Source: CAZAPG01 sp964486935
GTDB taxonomy: Bacteria; Chloroflexota; Anaerolineae; 4572-78; J111
Direction of reading: 5' to 3'
Assembly: GCA_964486935.1 (NCBI GenBank)
Contig: CAZAPG010000013.1
Coordinates: 62,001 to 126,000 of the forward strand
Length of the DNA: 64,000 nucleotides
The notes under the pieces: model-generated
Told to the model about the DNA's origin: nothing
Database searches by the model: none
What the model saw: only the letters and a program-made list of their open reading frames with translations
Position numbers and translations under genes: made by a program
Shown here: one piece after another, positions 1 to 7,987 of the stretch
Layout of the letters: each line of letters opens with the position of its first letter
Numbering within the stretch: the stretch's first letter is position 1

Positions 1-764
1 GCCATTTGAGCCACTTTGGTGGCTTCGGCTTTGGTCAATTTGACATTTGTGGCGACCACTCCCAAGGTGGTATTGGTTCCCTGGGCAAGTTTAGCAATGG
101 TCTGTCCGACCATACCCCGGGCAAATTTGACTGTGTCCACAAAGCTGCCGCTCACCGGATGGCGCGCCCCGGCAATGATGCGCTGTTGCTGCGGGTCAAC
201 CACATCTCCAAAAGCGTTGACCGCCACCAGCGCCGCCACAACCGCCCCACCCGATATTTTTTTACTGGCCGTGCCGAGGCCGGTTTTGGTGGCTTGCTTG
301 AAACCAAGGGCCTTGCCCGCGCTGGCTCCCGTTCCCGCGCCCACGTTGCCCTGCGCCACCGGGCCATCGCCGGCAGCTTCGCAGGCGGCATACCCGGCGG
401 CGGCATCCGGGCGAATATCGGCCCGGCCCAGCGACAGGTCGAACAGAATCGCCGCCGGAACAATGGGCACTTTGGCCACGCCGACATCAAAACCGTGGCC
501 GCGCTCCTCCAGCCAGCGCATCACGCCGTCGGCGGCGGCCAGGCCAAAGGCGCTGCCGCCCCCAATTAAAATGGCGTGGACGTGCTGCACCATGCAAACC
601 GGGTCCAGCAAATCGGTTTCGCGGGTGCCGGGAGCCGTGCTGCGCACGTCAACCCCGGCCACGGTCCCCTCCGGGCAGAGCACCACCGTGCAGCCGGTGG
701 CGGCTTCTAAATTGGTCCAGTGGCCTACTTTCAGGCCGGGCACGTCGGTTAGGGCGTTGCGCAA
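1..764 (-). CDS. P1 family (DmpA/S58) peptidase, C-terminus cut by window edge
   Basis: About 254 residues of an open frame that continues past position 1, so the C-terminus is missing. The translation matches the P1/DmpA aminopeptidase-esterase family: N-terminal LTDVPGLKVGHWTN, then GGGSAFGLAAADGV, GAGTGASAGKALGFK, and TNTTLGVVATN near the edge, where the self-processing Thr/Ser nucleophile of this Ntn-like fold is expected. DmpA-type proteins cleave themselves and release N-terminal residues from peptides or amides. The start is a TTG at 764-762, preceded on the minus strand by GAGGAGGA; no upstream ATG fits the family N-terminus. It is the last gene of the minus-strand run that contains an M20 peptidase and ECF transporter genes, which would fit peptide or amide scavenging, but the substrate is unknown. 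Confidence 0.85.
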   Translation of the reverse strand, partial: MRNALTDVPGLKVGHWTNLEAATGCTVVLCPEGTVAGVDVRSTAPGTRETDLLDPVCMVQHVHAILIGGGSAFGLAAADGVMRWLEERGHGFDVGVAKVPIVPAAILFDLSLGRADIRPDAAAGYAACEAAGDGPVAQGNVGAGTGASAGKALGFKQATKTGLGTASKKISGGAVVAALVAVNAFGDVVDPQQQRIIAGARHPVSGSFVDTVKFARGMVGQTIAKLAQGTNTTLGVVATNVKLTKAEATKVAQM

Positions 765-780
765 AAAGTCCTCCTCGTAT

Positions 781-890
781 AAAATTTCGCAGAGTTACAC
801 GGAGACCTCACAAAGCCACACAGAGAAATATTAAAAAACTTTGTGTCGCTCTGTGTCATCTTTGCGTTCTCTGTGTTCCTGATTTTCATT
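781..890. repeat. Dispersed intergenic repeat, family 1, copy A
   Basis: A 110-bp stretch that recurs at 41610-41719 in the same orientation with about two mismatches. It has imperfect dyad symmetry: GCAGAGTTACACGGAG-like sequence on the left and CTCTGTGT-like sequence on the right around an AAATATTAAAAA centre. A diverged relative lies at 15098-15222. It lies between genes and has no coding capacity of its own. Confidence 0.85.
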
Positions 891-937
891 CGCGCTGCTG
901 CCGAAGGCGGCAGGGGCGGTTAAATTCCTTAAAAACC

Positions 938-976
938 GGTCATTCGCCCCCTGTCACTGGCAAATGACGAATGACC
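938..976. repeat. Intergenic inverted repeat, family 2 (CATTCG/CGAATG)
   Basis: GGTCATTCG at 938-946 pairs with CGAATGACC at 968-976, a perfect 9-bp stem. The same word (ACGAATGAC/GTCATTCGT) forms the arms of the element at 3218-3281, so this is a small dispersed palindrome family. It sits between two minus-strand peptidase genes. Confidence 0.6.
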
Positions 977-992
977 GCGAAGCGTGACAAGC

Positions 993-2219
993 TCATCTCT
1001 CCGCTCCCAAATAGCGCAGCGCGGCCAGCACATACATCCGCGCCGCCAGCTTGATTTCGTCGATACTGACCCATTCATCAATATGGTGGGGAATGTGAAT
1101 ATCGCCGGGGCCGCAGGTAACAATGGGGGTGTTTTTACGGGCGTTCAAAATAGTGCCGTCGGTGGAACCGGGCACGCCGCCATAAATCGGGTCGCTGCCG
1201 GTCAGGTCGCGGTAGGCCGAAGCCAGCGCGGTAACAACCGGCTCATCTTTATCAGTTTGGGTGGGGTGCCGGATTTCCAGCACGTCCAGGGTGTAGCGCA
1301 GCCGGTCGTCTACGGCGGTGGCGGCGGCCAGCATAGTTTCAACCTGTTTAACCAGCGCCTCCGGCTCCTGGGCGGGCAGCAGCCGGAAGTCGAGCACGGT
1401 TTCGGTGCAGCCGGGCATCACGTTTTTTTGCGGCTCACCCATATTGGGCGAGCGCACAATGGTTGGGGTAATGCTGGCCTGGCCCAAAAACTCATCGACG
1501 CCGTGGCGGACAATCTCGCGCTCCTCCAGGCTGTGGACCATCATCAAAAAGCGGGCCATAGGATAGGTGGTGTTGGCCCCGGTTAAGGGCATGGCCCCGT
1601 GAGACATTACCCCGTGGATAGAGGCTCGCAGCCACATGACCCCCTTTTGGGTGATGCAGAGATGATTCTCCTCCGGCTCGCAGATGATGGCCGCCGAAAC
1701 GCGGTCGGCCCAGCCCCGGTCAACAAAGTGCTTGATGCCAATCATGTCGCCTTCTTCATCGCACACCGCGCCGATGAGAATATTGCCTTTCAGCCGGACG
1801 CCGCTGCGCGCAATGGCTTTGGCGGCGATGAGCGCGCAGACCAGCCCGGCTTTCATATCGTTGGCCCCCCGGCCATAAATGCGTCCATCCCGGATAGTGG
1901 CGCTGAAGGGTGGGTCGGTCCACAGGGCGCGGTCGCCTTCGGTGACAACATCGGTGTGGCCTTCAAACATGAGGGTAGGGCCGGATTTGTCGCCATAGTG
2001 CAGGGCAATAACGTTGGGCCGCCCCGGCTGAACCATTTCAAAATGAGTGTCCAGCCCCATCTCCCGGCAGCGCGCCTCGACCCAGCGGGCGGCCTTCTCT
2101 TCTCCAAGGCTCTGGCCGGGCCGCCACACGCTGGGGATGCGGGTCAATTCTTGCACCCAGCGGATAAGCTCATCATCGTCAATCAGTTCAATAACTTTTT
2201 GTTCGATGGGTTGGAGCAT
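993..2219 (-). CDS. M20 family metallopeptidase (ArgE/DapE-like)
   Basis: A 408-residue cytoplasmic hydrolase of the M20/M28 superfamily, which removes acyl groups or amino acids from N-acyl-amino acids or small peptides using two zinc ions. Motifs in order: FEGHTDVV (first metal His/Asp), YGRGANDMKAG (bridging Asp), CDEEGD (catalytic Glu-Glu), IICEPEEN, and a late His in GDIHIPHHIDEW. Length is normal for ArgE/DapE-type enzymes (about 380-430 aa), and the central dimerisation domain is present. The ATG at 2219 has GAGAAAG upstream. Exact substrate cannot be assigned; acetylornithine deacetylase and succinyl-diaminopimelate desuccinylase are the nearest named families, but there are no arginine or lysine genes nearby. 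It follows ecfT after a 79-bp spacer that holds a palindromic repeat. Confidence 0.88.
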   Translation of the reverse strand: MLQPIEQKVIELIDDDELIRWVQELTRIPSVWRPGQSLGEEKAARWVEARCREMGLDTHFEMVQPGRPNVIALHYGDKSGPTLMFEGHTDVVTEGDRALWTDPPFSATIRDGRIYGRGANDMKAGLVCALIAAKAIARSGVRLKGNILIGAVCDEEGDMIGIKHFVDRGWADRVSAAIICEPEENHLCITQKGVMWLRASIHGVMSHGAMPLTGANTTYPMARFLMMVHSLEEREIVRHGVDEFLGQASITPTIVRSPNMGEPQKNVMPGCTETVLDFRLLPAQEPEALVKQVETMLAAATAVDDRLRYTLDVLEIRHPTQTDKDEPVVTALASAYRDLTGSDPIYGGVPGSTDGTILNARKNTPIVTCGPGDIHIPHHIDEWVSIDEIKLAARMYVLAALRYLGAER

Positions 2220-2240
2220 TGGCTTTCTCTCATTTGGTTA

Positions 2241-2283
2241 TTAGTAACTGGTAATTTGAGGATAGGGAATTACCAATTACTAA
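2241..2283. repeat. Intergenic inverted repeat, family 3 (TTAGTAATTGGTAATT)
   Basis: TTAGTAACTGGTAATT at 2241-2256 pairs with AATTACCAATTACTAA at 2268-2283 (15 of 16 positions). A related element with the same words lies at 12220-12281. AT-rich, non-coding. Confidence 0.65.
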
Positions 2284-2298
2284 TTTCTGATTACCTGT

Positions 2299-3183
2299 CT
2301 ACAACACCCCGCGGACCCCCACGCTCGAAAGCACCTCGATGACCGAGGGCCAGGGGATACGGGTCATCACCACAAAAAAGAGCGCGGCGCCGGCCATTAC
2401 CGCGTAGTCGCGTGTCCGGCTATGGAGTTGAATGAATTTGGTGCGGCCATCGCCGCCAATGTAGCAGCGAGCTTCCATAGCCATCACCAACTCCTCGGCC
2501 CGGCGAAAGGCGTTGATAAACAGCGGCACAATCAGCGGCAGGTAGGCTTTGGCTGCCTTATCGGGACGCCAAAAGCGGGCGCTGCCGTCAATATCGGCGC
2601 AGCGGCTGGCCTGGGCCTTCATCACCCGCTCCATCTCTTCGGCAAAGGTGGGCACAAAACGCAGCGCAATCATATTGACCAGCGCCAGCTCATGCGAGGG
2701 CACGCCAAAGCGGCGCAGCGGGTTGAGCAGCTTTTCCACGCCGTGAGTCAGCTCGGTGGTGGTGGAAGTCATAGTGATGAGGCTGGTGATAAAAATAAAG
2801 CTGATAATCCGCAGCAGGCCAATGGAGATAAGTTGCAGGCTAAAGCGGGTAATCCGTATCCAGCCCCATTCAAAATAAACCTTGCCGGCCGGCTCGGTCC
2901 AGCCCTGAAAAAAAAGCTGGATGACAAACACAAAGACCAGAATCGGCAGGCCCAGCTTAATGCCGCGCAGCACGTATTTTACCGGCACTTTTGAAACGTA
3001 AGCAATCAGCAGGCTGCAAAAAAACAAAACAGCGCAGGGAATCACCGCCCGGCTGAAAGAGACGGTAAAAATAAAGGCGATGGCCGCTACCAGCTTGGTG
3101 CGCGGGTCCAGCCGGTGCACCATCGAACCGGACGGAATATATTGGCCGATGGTCACATTACGCAGCAACTCGAACTGACTCAT
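2299..3183 (-). CDS. ecfT: ECF transporter transmembrane subunit EcfT (CbiQ family)
   Basis: A 294-residue integral membrane protein of the CbiQ/EcfT family, the scaffold that couples two ATPases to an interchangeable vitamin- or metal-binding S subunit. The family start IPSGSMVHRLDPRTKL is clear, followed by about five hydrophobic segments. Two cytoplasmic coupling-helix motifs are visible: MKAQASRC (residues about 187-194) and MAMEARCY (about 234-241), both matching the conserved ARS/ARC-type Ala-Arg signature that contacts the ATPases. The ATG at 3183 has GAGAGGAA just upstream. It lies downstream of the fused ATPase gene on the same strand. No S-component gene is seen nearby, so the substrate cannot be told; group II ECF modules often serve S units encoded elsewhere. 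Confidence 0.9.
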   Translation of the reverse strand: MSQFELLRNVTIGQYIPSGSMVHRLDPRTKLVAAIAFIFTVSFSRAVIPCAVLFFCSLLIAYVSKVPVKYVLRGIKLGLPILVFVFVIQLFFQGWTEPAGKVYFEWGWIRITRFSLQLISIGLLRIISFIFITSLITMTSTTTELTHGVEKLLNPLRRFGVPSHELALVNMIALRFVPTFAEEMERVMKAQASRCADIDGSARFWRPDKAAKAYLPLIVPLFINAFRRAEELVMAMEARCYIGGDGRTKFIQLHSRTRDYAVMAGAALFFVVMTRIPWPSVIEVLSSVGVRGVL

Positions 3184-3217
3184 TATTCCTCTCTAAGATA
3201 AAGCCTTGCCTTATAAC

Positions 3218-3281
3218 GGACGAAAGACCAAAGACGAATGACAAATGATGCCGCAGATTTATTTCGTCCATCGTCATTCGT
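3218..3281. repeat. Intergenic inverted repeat, family 2, second copy
   Basis: Two nested arm pairs: GGACGAA (3218-3224) with TTCGTCC (3263-3269), and ACGAATGAC (3234-3242) with GTCATTCGT (3273-3281). The word is shared with the element at 938-976 and resembles the sequence just right of the N gap near 39288-39315. Confidence 0.6.
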
Positions 3282-3289
3282 TGTGAGGA

Positions 3290-5071
3290 TTACGATCTCT
3301 CCCCGGCTGAAACCGGCCGGCTCAATAGTTGGCTTAACATTTCGGCGGCCTCCTCCACCGTCAAAGCCACGCCGTTTTGGCTAATTAGTCCCTCGTTTTG
3401 CAGGCGTTCAACGGCCTCGGTTACGGCGGGAATGCCCAACCCTAACTCTTGCAGCATTTCAGCCCGGCCAAACACTTCGGCGGGCGTTCCCACAGCCACC
3501 ACCTGGCCATCACTGATGACGCAGATGCGGTGGCAAACGCGGGCCAACTCTTCCATATTGTGCGAGACCAGCACCAGCGTCAACCCCTCGTGGCGATGCA
3601 GGTCCAGAATATGTTCCAGCAGTTGTTTGCGACCCTGCGGGTCAAGCCCGGCGGTGGGTTCGTCCAGCGCCAGCACTTCCGGCTCCAGAGCCAGCACGCC
3701 GGCCAGAGCCACCCGCCGCATCTGGCCGCCGCTCAGGCCAAAGGTGATACGGTCTTTGAACTCTTCAAAGCCAAGGCCCACCAGCGCCATAGCCCGTTTG
3801 ACTCTGGCCCGCACCTCCTCACGCGAGAGCTTCAGGTTGCGCGGCCCAAAGGCAATATCATCGCCCACGTAATGCTCAAATAGCTGGGCCTCCGGTTGCT
3901 GAAAAACCAGCCCCACCCGGCGCCGAAGGTTCTTGAAGTCAATACCTTTTTGGCTAACATCCTGCCCAAAAATAGAAACGCTTCCCCGGTGCGGCTGCAA
4001 CAGCGCGTTGAAATGCTGAATAATGGTCGATTTGCCGGAGCCGGTGTGGCCGATAATGCCCAAAATCTCGCCGCGCCGCACCTCGAGGCTGACGCCCTCG
4101 ATGGCTTTGACCTGCAAGGGCGTGTCGTACATGTAATAGTAGGTGATATCGTTGATTTCAATGACCCGCTCGGCAGTGGCGGGCGCGGCTTCCGGCGGTG
4201 AGGCCGGCGGGGCGGGCCGGCCATTGGGCCGGGGAGACTGCTGCCGCACCGCCGCCACAAATTCATCCACGTTCAGCACGTCCTTGGGAAAATCGGGACG
4301 TTGCCGGTTGAGCGCAACGGCCAGTTGGGTTATTTGGGGCACGTCCATTTGCAGTTGGCGCAAGCGGTCAGTCTGGCTGAAAACCTGGCGCGGGCTGCCT
4401 TGCAGGGCAATTTGCCCCTCTTCCATCACAATCAGGCGGTCGGCCTGAATAGCTTCTTCCATGTAGTGGGTAATGGCGATAATGGTGACGCCTTCTTTTT
4501 TGTTGAGCCGGTAAACGGTCTCCAGCACCTCGCGCCGGCCCAGCGGGTCGAGCATGGCGGTTGACTCATCCAGCACCAGCACCTGGGGGCGCATGGCCAG
4601 CATGCCGGCAATGCAGATGCGCTGTTTTTGCCCGCCGGAGAGCAGGTGCGGGGCGCGAAAGCGGAAGGGTAGCATGTCGACCTGCTCCAGCGACCAGTCA
4701 ACCCGCTGCACAATTTCATCGTGAGGCAGGCCCAGATTTTCCGGACCAAAGGCCACATCCTCTTCTACAATAGTGGCGACAATCTGGTTGTCGGGCGTTT
4801 GAAAAACCATGCCCACAGTCGAGCGAATATCGCGCACATGCCGGTAATCTTTGGAGTTCCAGTCCTTTACCCACACATCGCCCTGGCCGGGCACAAACAG
4901 GGCGTTGAGGTGCTTGGCTAGGGTCGATTTACCCGACCCGTTGTGCCCCAAAATAACCAGGTATTCGCCGGGCTGCACGGTCAGGTTAACGCCGCGCAGG
5001 GCGTGGATGGGTTCACCACCTTCGGGGTTGTAGGTGTAGTGGACATTTTCCAGACGAATGATAGGTTCCAA
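3290..5071 (-). CDS. Fused double ECF ATPase (EcfA1-EcfA2 in one chain)
   Basis: Two complete ABC ATPase domains in one chain of about 593 residues; together they should form the energy-coupling ATPase pair of an ECF importer. Domain 1 has Walker A GHNGSGKST, signature LLSGGQKQR and Walker B VLVLDESTAMLDP. Domain 2 has GHTGSGKST, GLSGGQMRR and VLALDEPTAGLDP. In domain 1 the Walker B catalytic Glu is followed by Ser rather than Pro, common in EcfA. A linker rich in Pro and Ala joins the domains. I prefer the TTG start at 5071, which has AAAGGAG six bases upstream; a longer in-frame TTG at 5104 has no such site. It lies upstream of ecfT. Fused ATPases occur in several ECF systems; the substrate is not evident. 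Confidence 0.9.
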   Translation of the reverse strand: MEPIIRLENVHYTYNPEGGEPIHALRGVNLTVQPGEYLVILGHNGSGKSTLAKHLNALFVPGQGDVWVKDWNSKDYRHVRDIRSTVGMVFQTPDNQIVATIVEEDVAFGPENLGLPHDEIVQRVDWSLEQVDMLPFRFRAPHLLSGGQKQRICIAGMLAMRPQVLVLDESTAMLDPLGRREVLETVYRLNKKEGVTIIAITHYMEEAIQADRLIVMEEGQIALQGSPRQVFSQTDRLRQLQMDVPQITQLAVALNRQRPDFPKDVLNVDEFVAAVRQQSPRPNGRPAPPASPPEAAPATAERVIEINDITYYYMYDTPLQVKAIEGVSLEVRRGEILGIIGHTGSGKSTIIQHFNALLQPHRGSVSIFGQDVSQKGIDFKNLRRRVGLVFQQPEAQLFEHYVGDDIAFGPRNLKLSREEVRARVKRAMALVGLGFEEFKDRITFGLSGGQMRRVALAGVLALEPEVLALDEPTAGLDPQGRKQLLEHILDLHRHEGLTLVLVSHNMEELARVCHRICVISDGQVVAVGTPAEVFGRAEMLQELGLGIPAVTEAVERLQNEGLISQNGVALTVEEAAEMLSQLLSRPVSAGERS

Positions 5072-5158
5072 CGGGGACTCCTTTTGCAAGGTTGCAGGTC
5101 GCAAGGTAGCGTAAATAAAAGCCCCGGCTATCGGCCACCTGCTACTCTGCCGCCCAAA

Positions 5159-5941
5159 TTATAAGGGCGGCTCAAAGCGGCCATCGACTGCGGTCCAGCC
5201 GCCATCAACAAACAGGGTGGCGCCGGTAACAAACGAGCTGGCCTCGGAGGCCAGGTAAACCACTGCGCCCACCAACTCGCGCGGCTGCGCCCACCGTTTG
5301 AGGGCGCTCTTTTGGGCGTAGGCCTGATACCAGGCTGGATGATTTTTGATGGGCCGGGTTAACGGCGTTTCAACCACGCCGGGCGCAATGGCGTTGACCC
5401 GCACGCCCTGGTTGCCCAGTTCGGCGGCCAGGGTTTTGACCAGCATTCTGGCCCCGGCTTTGGTGGCAGCGTACACGGCCTGCCCCGGCTCCACCACCTC
5501 GGAGCGGATGCTGGAGAAAACGATGATGCTGCCCCCGCCTTGCCGGGCCATCCCGGCGGCCACGGCCTTGAGCGTCAGGAATGTCCCTTTCAGATTCAGG
5601 CCAACCACCCGGTCGAACTCTTCTTCGGTGTAGTCAAGAATGGGTTTGCGCACGTTGATGCTGGGGGTACAAACCAAAATGTCAACCCGGCCAATTTGCT
5701 TGAGCGCCTCGTCAATGGCCGGGGCATGGCGCATGTCAAGCGATACCGCTTCGGCCTGGCCGTTATCTTCTGTAATGAGTTGGACGGTTTGGTTGACGCC
5801 ATCGGTGTTGATATCGGCGCAGTAGATTTTGGCTCCAAATGCGGCCAGCCCTTGCGCCGAAGCCTGGCCCAGGCCGCTGCCGGCGCCAACCACCAGAGCT
5901 ACCCGGCCTTCAAGGTTGAACATTGAACGGTAATCAAACAT
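5159..5941 (-). CDS. SDR family NAD(P)-dependent oxidoreductase
   Basis: A classical short-chain dehydrogenase/reductase of about 260 residues. Nucleotide-binding VVGAGSGLGQ lies near the N-terminus, followed by an acidic ADIN stretch after beta-2 that favours NAD over NADP. The catalytic Ser is in VFSSIRSE, the YxxxK pair in YAATKAG, then NAIAPGVVETPL, and a typical C-terminal TGATLFVDGGWTAVDG. I chose ATG 5941 because the family N-terminus begins there; the frame stays open to 5998 without family-like sequence. Members with this architecture reduce or oxidise sugars, polyols or acyl-thioesters; substrate not assignable. It precedes the ECF genes on the same strand, but about 90 bp separate them, so cotranscription is uncertain. 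A MITE-like element lies upstream. Confidence 0.88.
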   Translation of the reverse strand: MFDYRSMFNLEGRVALVVGAGSGLGQASAQGLAAFGAKIYCADINTDGVNQTVQLITEDNGQAEAVSLDMRHAPAIDEALKQIGRVDILVCTPSINVRKPILDYTEEEFDRVVGLNLKGTFLTLKAVAAGMARQGGGSIIVFSSIRSEVVEPGQAVYAATKAGARMLVKTLAAELGNQGVRVNAIAPGVVETPLTRPIKNHPAWYQAYAQKSALKRWAQPRELVGAVVYLASEASSFVTGATLFVDGGWTAVDGRFEPPL

Positions 5942-6055
5942 TTTAACACCCCGGTGTGATAAAGGTTTCAGATTTTTTGTAGATGGTAGGGAAATCAAGG
6001 CGAGAGACAGGCGGCAACTAACCTAACCGCATTATAATACCACAGGCGTGATAAT

Positions 6056-6203
6056 AAAAAAAAGGAACTAACCGGGCGGAGGTGCGTCCCAAATTTTTAA
6101 AATTTGGGGCACCTTCGGCAGGAGGGATTCGGGGGGATACCCCGCGCCCCCTGTCTGTTCCCAAAATTTGGGACAGACCCACCGGGCGGCCAGTTCCTTT
6201 TTA
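6056..6203. repeat. MITE-like palindromic element with terminal inverted repeats
   Basis: The left end AAAAAGGAACT (about 6059) is repeated inverted as AGTTCCTTTTT at about 6192-6202. The inside is built of further palindromes: CCCAAATTTTTAAAATTTGG (about 6088-6107) and TCCCAAAATTTGGGA (about 6159-6173), flanked by GTCTG and CAGAC. No coding capacity. The nested symmetry, about 150 bp size and intergenic site suggest a miniature mobile element or a REP-type unit; only one copy is seen in the window. Confidence 0.55.
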
Positions 6204-6218
6204 GATTGCTGAAATTAG

Positions 6219-6425
6219 CTATCCTAAATTGTGAATATACTGTTGCAATTTGCGCTGAGAGATTTTCAGGTATTTATCGGGGATAATCATGTCCATCTCT
6301 TCTTGGGTCAACCGGACGCGCAAAATATCCAGGGCATCTTCGGGCGACTCGCCGTAGGCCAGCTTTTGCTTGCCGTTTTTCATGTCAAACAAATACATAT
6401 AGTGGGGGTTGCTAAAGCTGCTCAT
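6219..6425 (-). CDS. Small conserved-looking protein coupled to radical SAM gene
   Basis: A 68-residue acidic/basic mixed protein with no signal peptide or membrane segment and no Cys. I do not recognise the family. Its ATG (6425-6423) overlaps the stop of the upstream B12-binding radical SAM gene by four bases (ATGA), a strong sign of translational coupling and of a real gene. The sequence reads like a compact globular domain: a beta-like start (YMYLFDMKNGKQKLAY), then an amphipathic stretch rich in E/D and L. It could be an accessory subunit or substrate-binding partner of the radical SAM enzyme. It does not look like a typical RiPP precursor: there is no leader/core split and it lies downstream. 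Confidence 0.65.
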   Translation of the reverse strand: MSSFSNPHYMYLFDMKNGKQKLAYGESPEDALDILRVRLTQEEMDMIIPDKYLKISQRKLQQYIHNLG

Positions 6426-7822
6426 GCTTTTATCAATGCATCGGCAAATACGCCGGAGCGGCTGCGGGCGTACTCGTCGAGTCCTCTGTTAATTTCGTCA
6501 TCAAATTTGCCGGCCAACAGTTCTCGATAAAACTGGTAGTTGACCCCTTTTACTTTTTCATCGTTGGGGTAACGGTGGTAGTTGTCTTTGCTCATCATGC
6601 TTTTGCCTTCGGCAATGAGCTGGTAGCCCAGCGCCGAGCCGGGGTAGGGGGCGTAGTAGGAGATGGAGGGGAAGACGTATTTCATGCTTTTGAGCATACG
6701 CATGGTTTTGAAGGCGTCTTCCGGCTGCTCGCCGGGGATGCCGAGCATAATGTTGGCCCAAAATCTTACCGGCTCGCGGCCCTGCGCTACCAACTCGTCG
6801 CCCAGTTTGTTGAGCAGATTGATGGTGTACATGTTGTCTTCTTCGGTACATTCTTTATTGAGCAGGCGCAAAATGCGGTCGCTGCCGGATTCAAAGCCAA
6901 TGGAAACGGTGTTCCAGTTGGTTTCTTTAACCAGGGCTTCAAACAAATCGGGCCACTGGCGCACGGTATCGGAGCGGGCGGCGGCCCAATAAGGCCAAAC
7001 TTTGTTGGCCTTGCGCGGATATTTGTCAATCCATTCTTTTAGCCAGCCAGGGTTTTGAAAGAACATGGAATCGTGAATGACGACAGAGCCAACGCCGTAT
7101 TTATCATCGAGATAGTTGAGTTCTTCAATGACCATGTCAACCGGGCGGCGGCCCATATTGGGAATATAGGAATTCTCGTTGCAGAAGACGCACTGCCACG
7201 GGCAGACACGGCTGGTTAGAATTGTTACTACCGGCGGCGGACCCCAGCCACATTCCGGCTCCAACGGCCAGTTGAAGTTGCGGCGCAGCCGCCAGTGATT
7301 GGGTTTGGGCCACAGTTCGCGGTCAATCATAGGCCATTCGGCCATGGATTTTGCGCCAATGCCCATAATGACGCGGGGGAAGGATTGCGGCTCTTTAACC
7401 AGGTCAACGATAATTTTCTCGCCCGGCCCCTGGCAAATATGGTCAAACTCTTCAACTTCCTGCATTTCATCAACGGCTACGGTTGCGTGCATACCGCCGG
7501 CCAGAATGATGCCGTTGGGGTTGATTTGTTTAAAGATTTGGGCCGACTTGCGCGCAACCGGAAAAGTGTAGCTGCGCACGTTCATGATGAGCATTTCATA
7601 CCCCTGAAGCTGCCTGGCAAGCTGCTCCCAGGAGGTAACGGCCCGCGTCGAGGCCAAATCGGTGAGGATGCCGTTGTTGTGCAAAATGGTTCGCAGCAGC
7701 CCCAAACCATGGTCTTGCCATTGTTCGTGCGGGCCGTGGGGTTTAACCAAATCGCCCAGGTCTCCCAAATCTAACCATAATATTTTGGATTTTTGGCGTT
7801 TCTGCGGCCAAAATTTAAACAT
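6422..7822 (-). CDS. B12-binding domain radical SAM protein
   Basis: A 466-residue enzyme with an N-terminal cobalamin-binding Rossmann-type domain (about residues 10-130, with LAGGMHATVAV typical of these domains) and a radical SAM domain. The [4Fe-4S] motif is CPWQCVFC (Cys 207, 211, 214). Downstream are the SAM-binding-like segments VSIGFESGSDRIL and IMLGIPGEQPED. Class B methyltransferases and anaerobic ring cyclases (BchE-like) share this layout; which reaction it performs cannot be told. The start at ATG 7822 has GGAGG ten bases upstream; the open frame further upstream runs into a terminator hairpin and is not coding. It is coupled to the 68-residue protein that follows. An Fe-S assembly protein gene lies just upstream but has its own terminator. 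Confidence 0.87.
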   Translation of the reverse strand: MFKFWPQKRQKSKILWLDLGDLGDLVKPHGPHEQWQDHGLGLLRTILHNNGILTDLASTRAVTSWEQLARQLQGYEMLIMNVRSYTFPVARKSAQIFKQINPNGIILAGGMHATVAVDEMQEVEEFDHICQGPGEKIIVDLVKEPQSFPRVIMGIGAKSMAEWPMIDRELWPKPNHWRLRRNFNWPLEPECGWGPPPVVTILTSRVCPWQCVFCNENSYIPNMGRRPVDMVIEELNYLDDKYGVGSVVIHDSMFFQNPGWLKEWIDKYPRKANKVWPYWAAARSDTVRQWPDLFEALVKETNWNTVSIGFESGSDRILRLLNKECTEEDNMYTINLLNKLGDELVAQGREPVRFWANIMLGIPGEQPEDAFKTMRMLKSMKYVFPSISYYAPYPGSALGYQLIAEGKSMMSKDNYHRYPNDEKVKGVNYQFYRELLAGKFDDEINRGLDEYARSRSGVFADALIKA

Positions 7823-7923
7823 ACTATTTTTGCCTCCGGGTGAAAACTTGTCGCGGCGGTTGACCGGCATTGTGGGGGTCAACCTTGGGCCAGATAGATA
7901 TGCGCATTTTCCGCCAACAAACA

Positions 7924-7971
7924 AATCGCTCCCGCAGCAATAGCCAAAGCCACCTGCATACGGGAGCGATT
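7924..7971 (-). terminator. Rho-independent terminator of the Fe-S protein gene
   Basis: A perfect 11-bp inverted repeat, AATCGCTCCCG (7924-7934) and CGGGAGCGATT (7961-7971). Read on the minus strand the stem is followed by TTTGTTTGTT. It lies 17 bp after the stop of the IscA-like gene. Confidence 0.7.
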
Positions 7972-7987
7972 GAATAGTTTTACTTAA

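Noticed and set aside
6219..6425. RiPP precursor peptide for the radical SAM enzyme
   Set aside because: No leader/core boundary, no Cys/Ser/Thr-rich core, and it lies downstream of the enzyme; more like a folded accessory protein.
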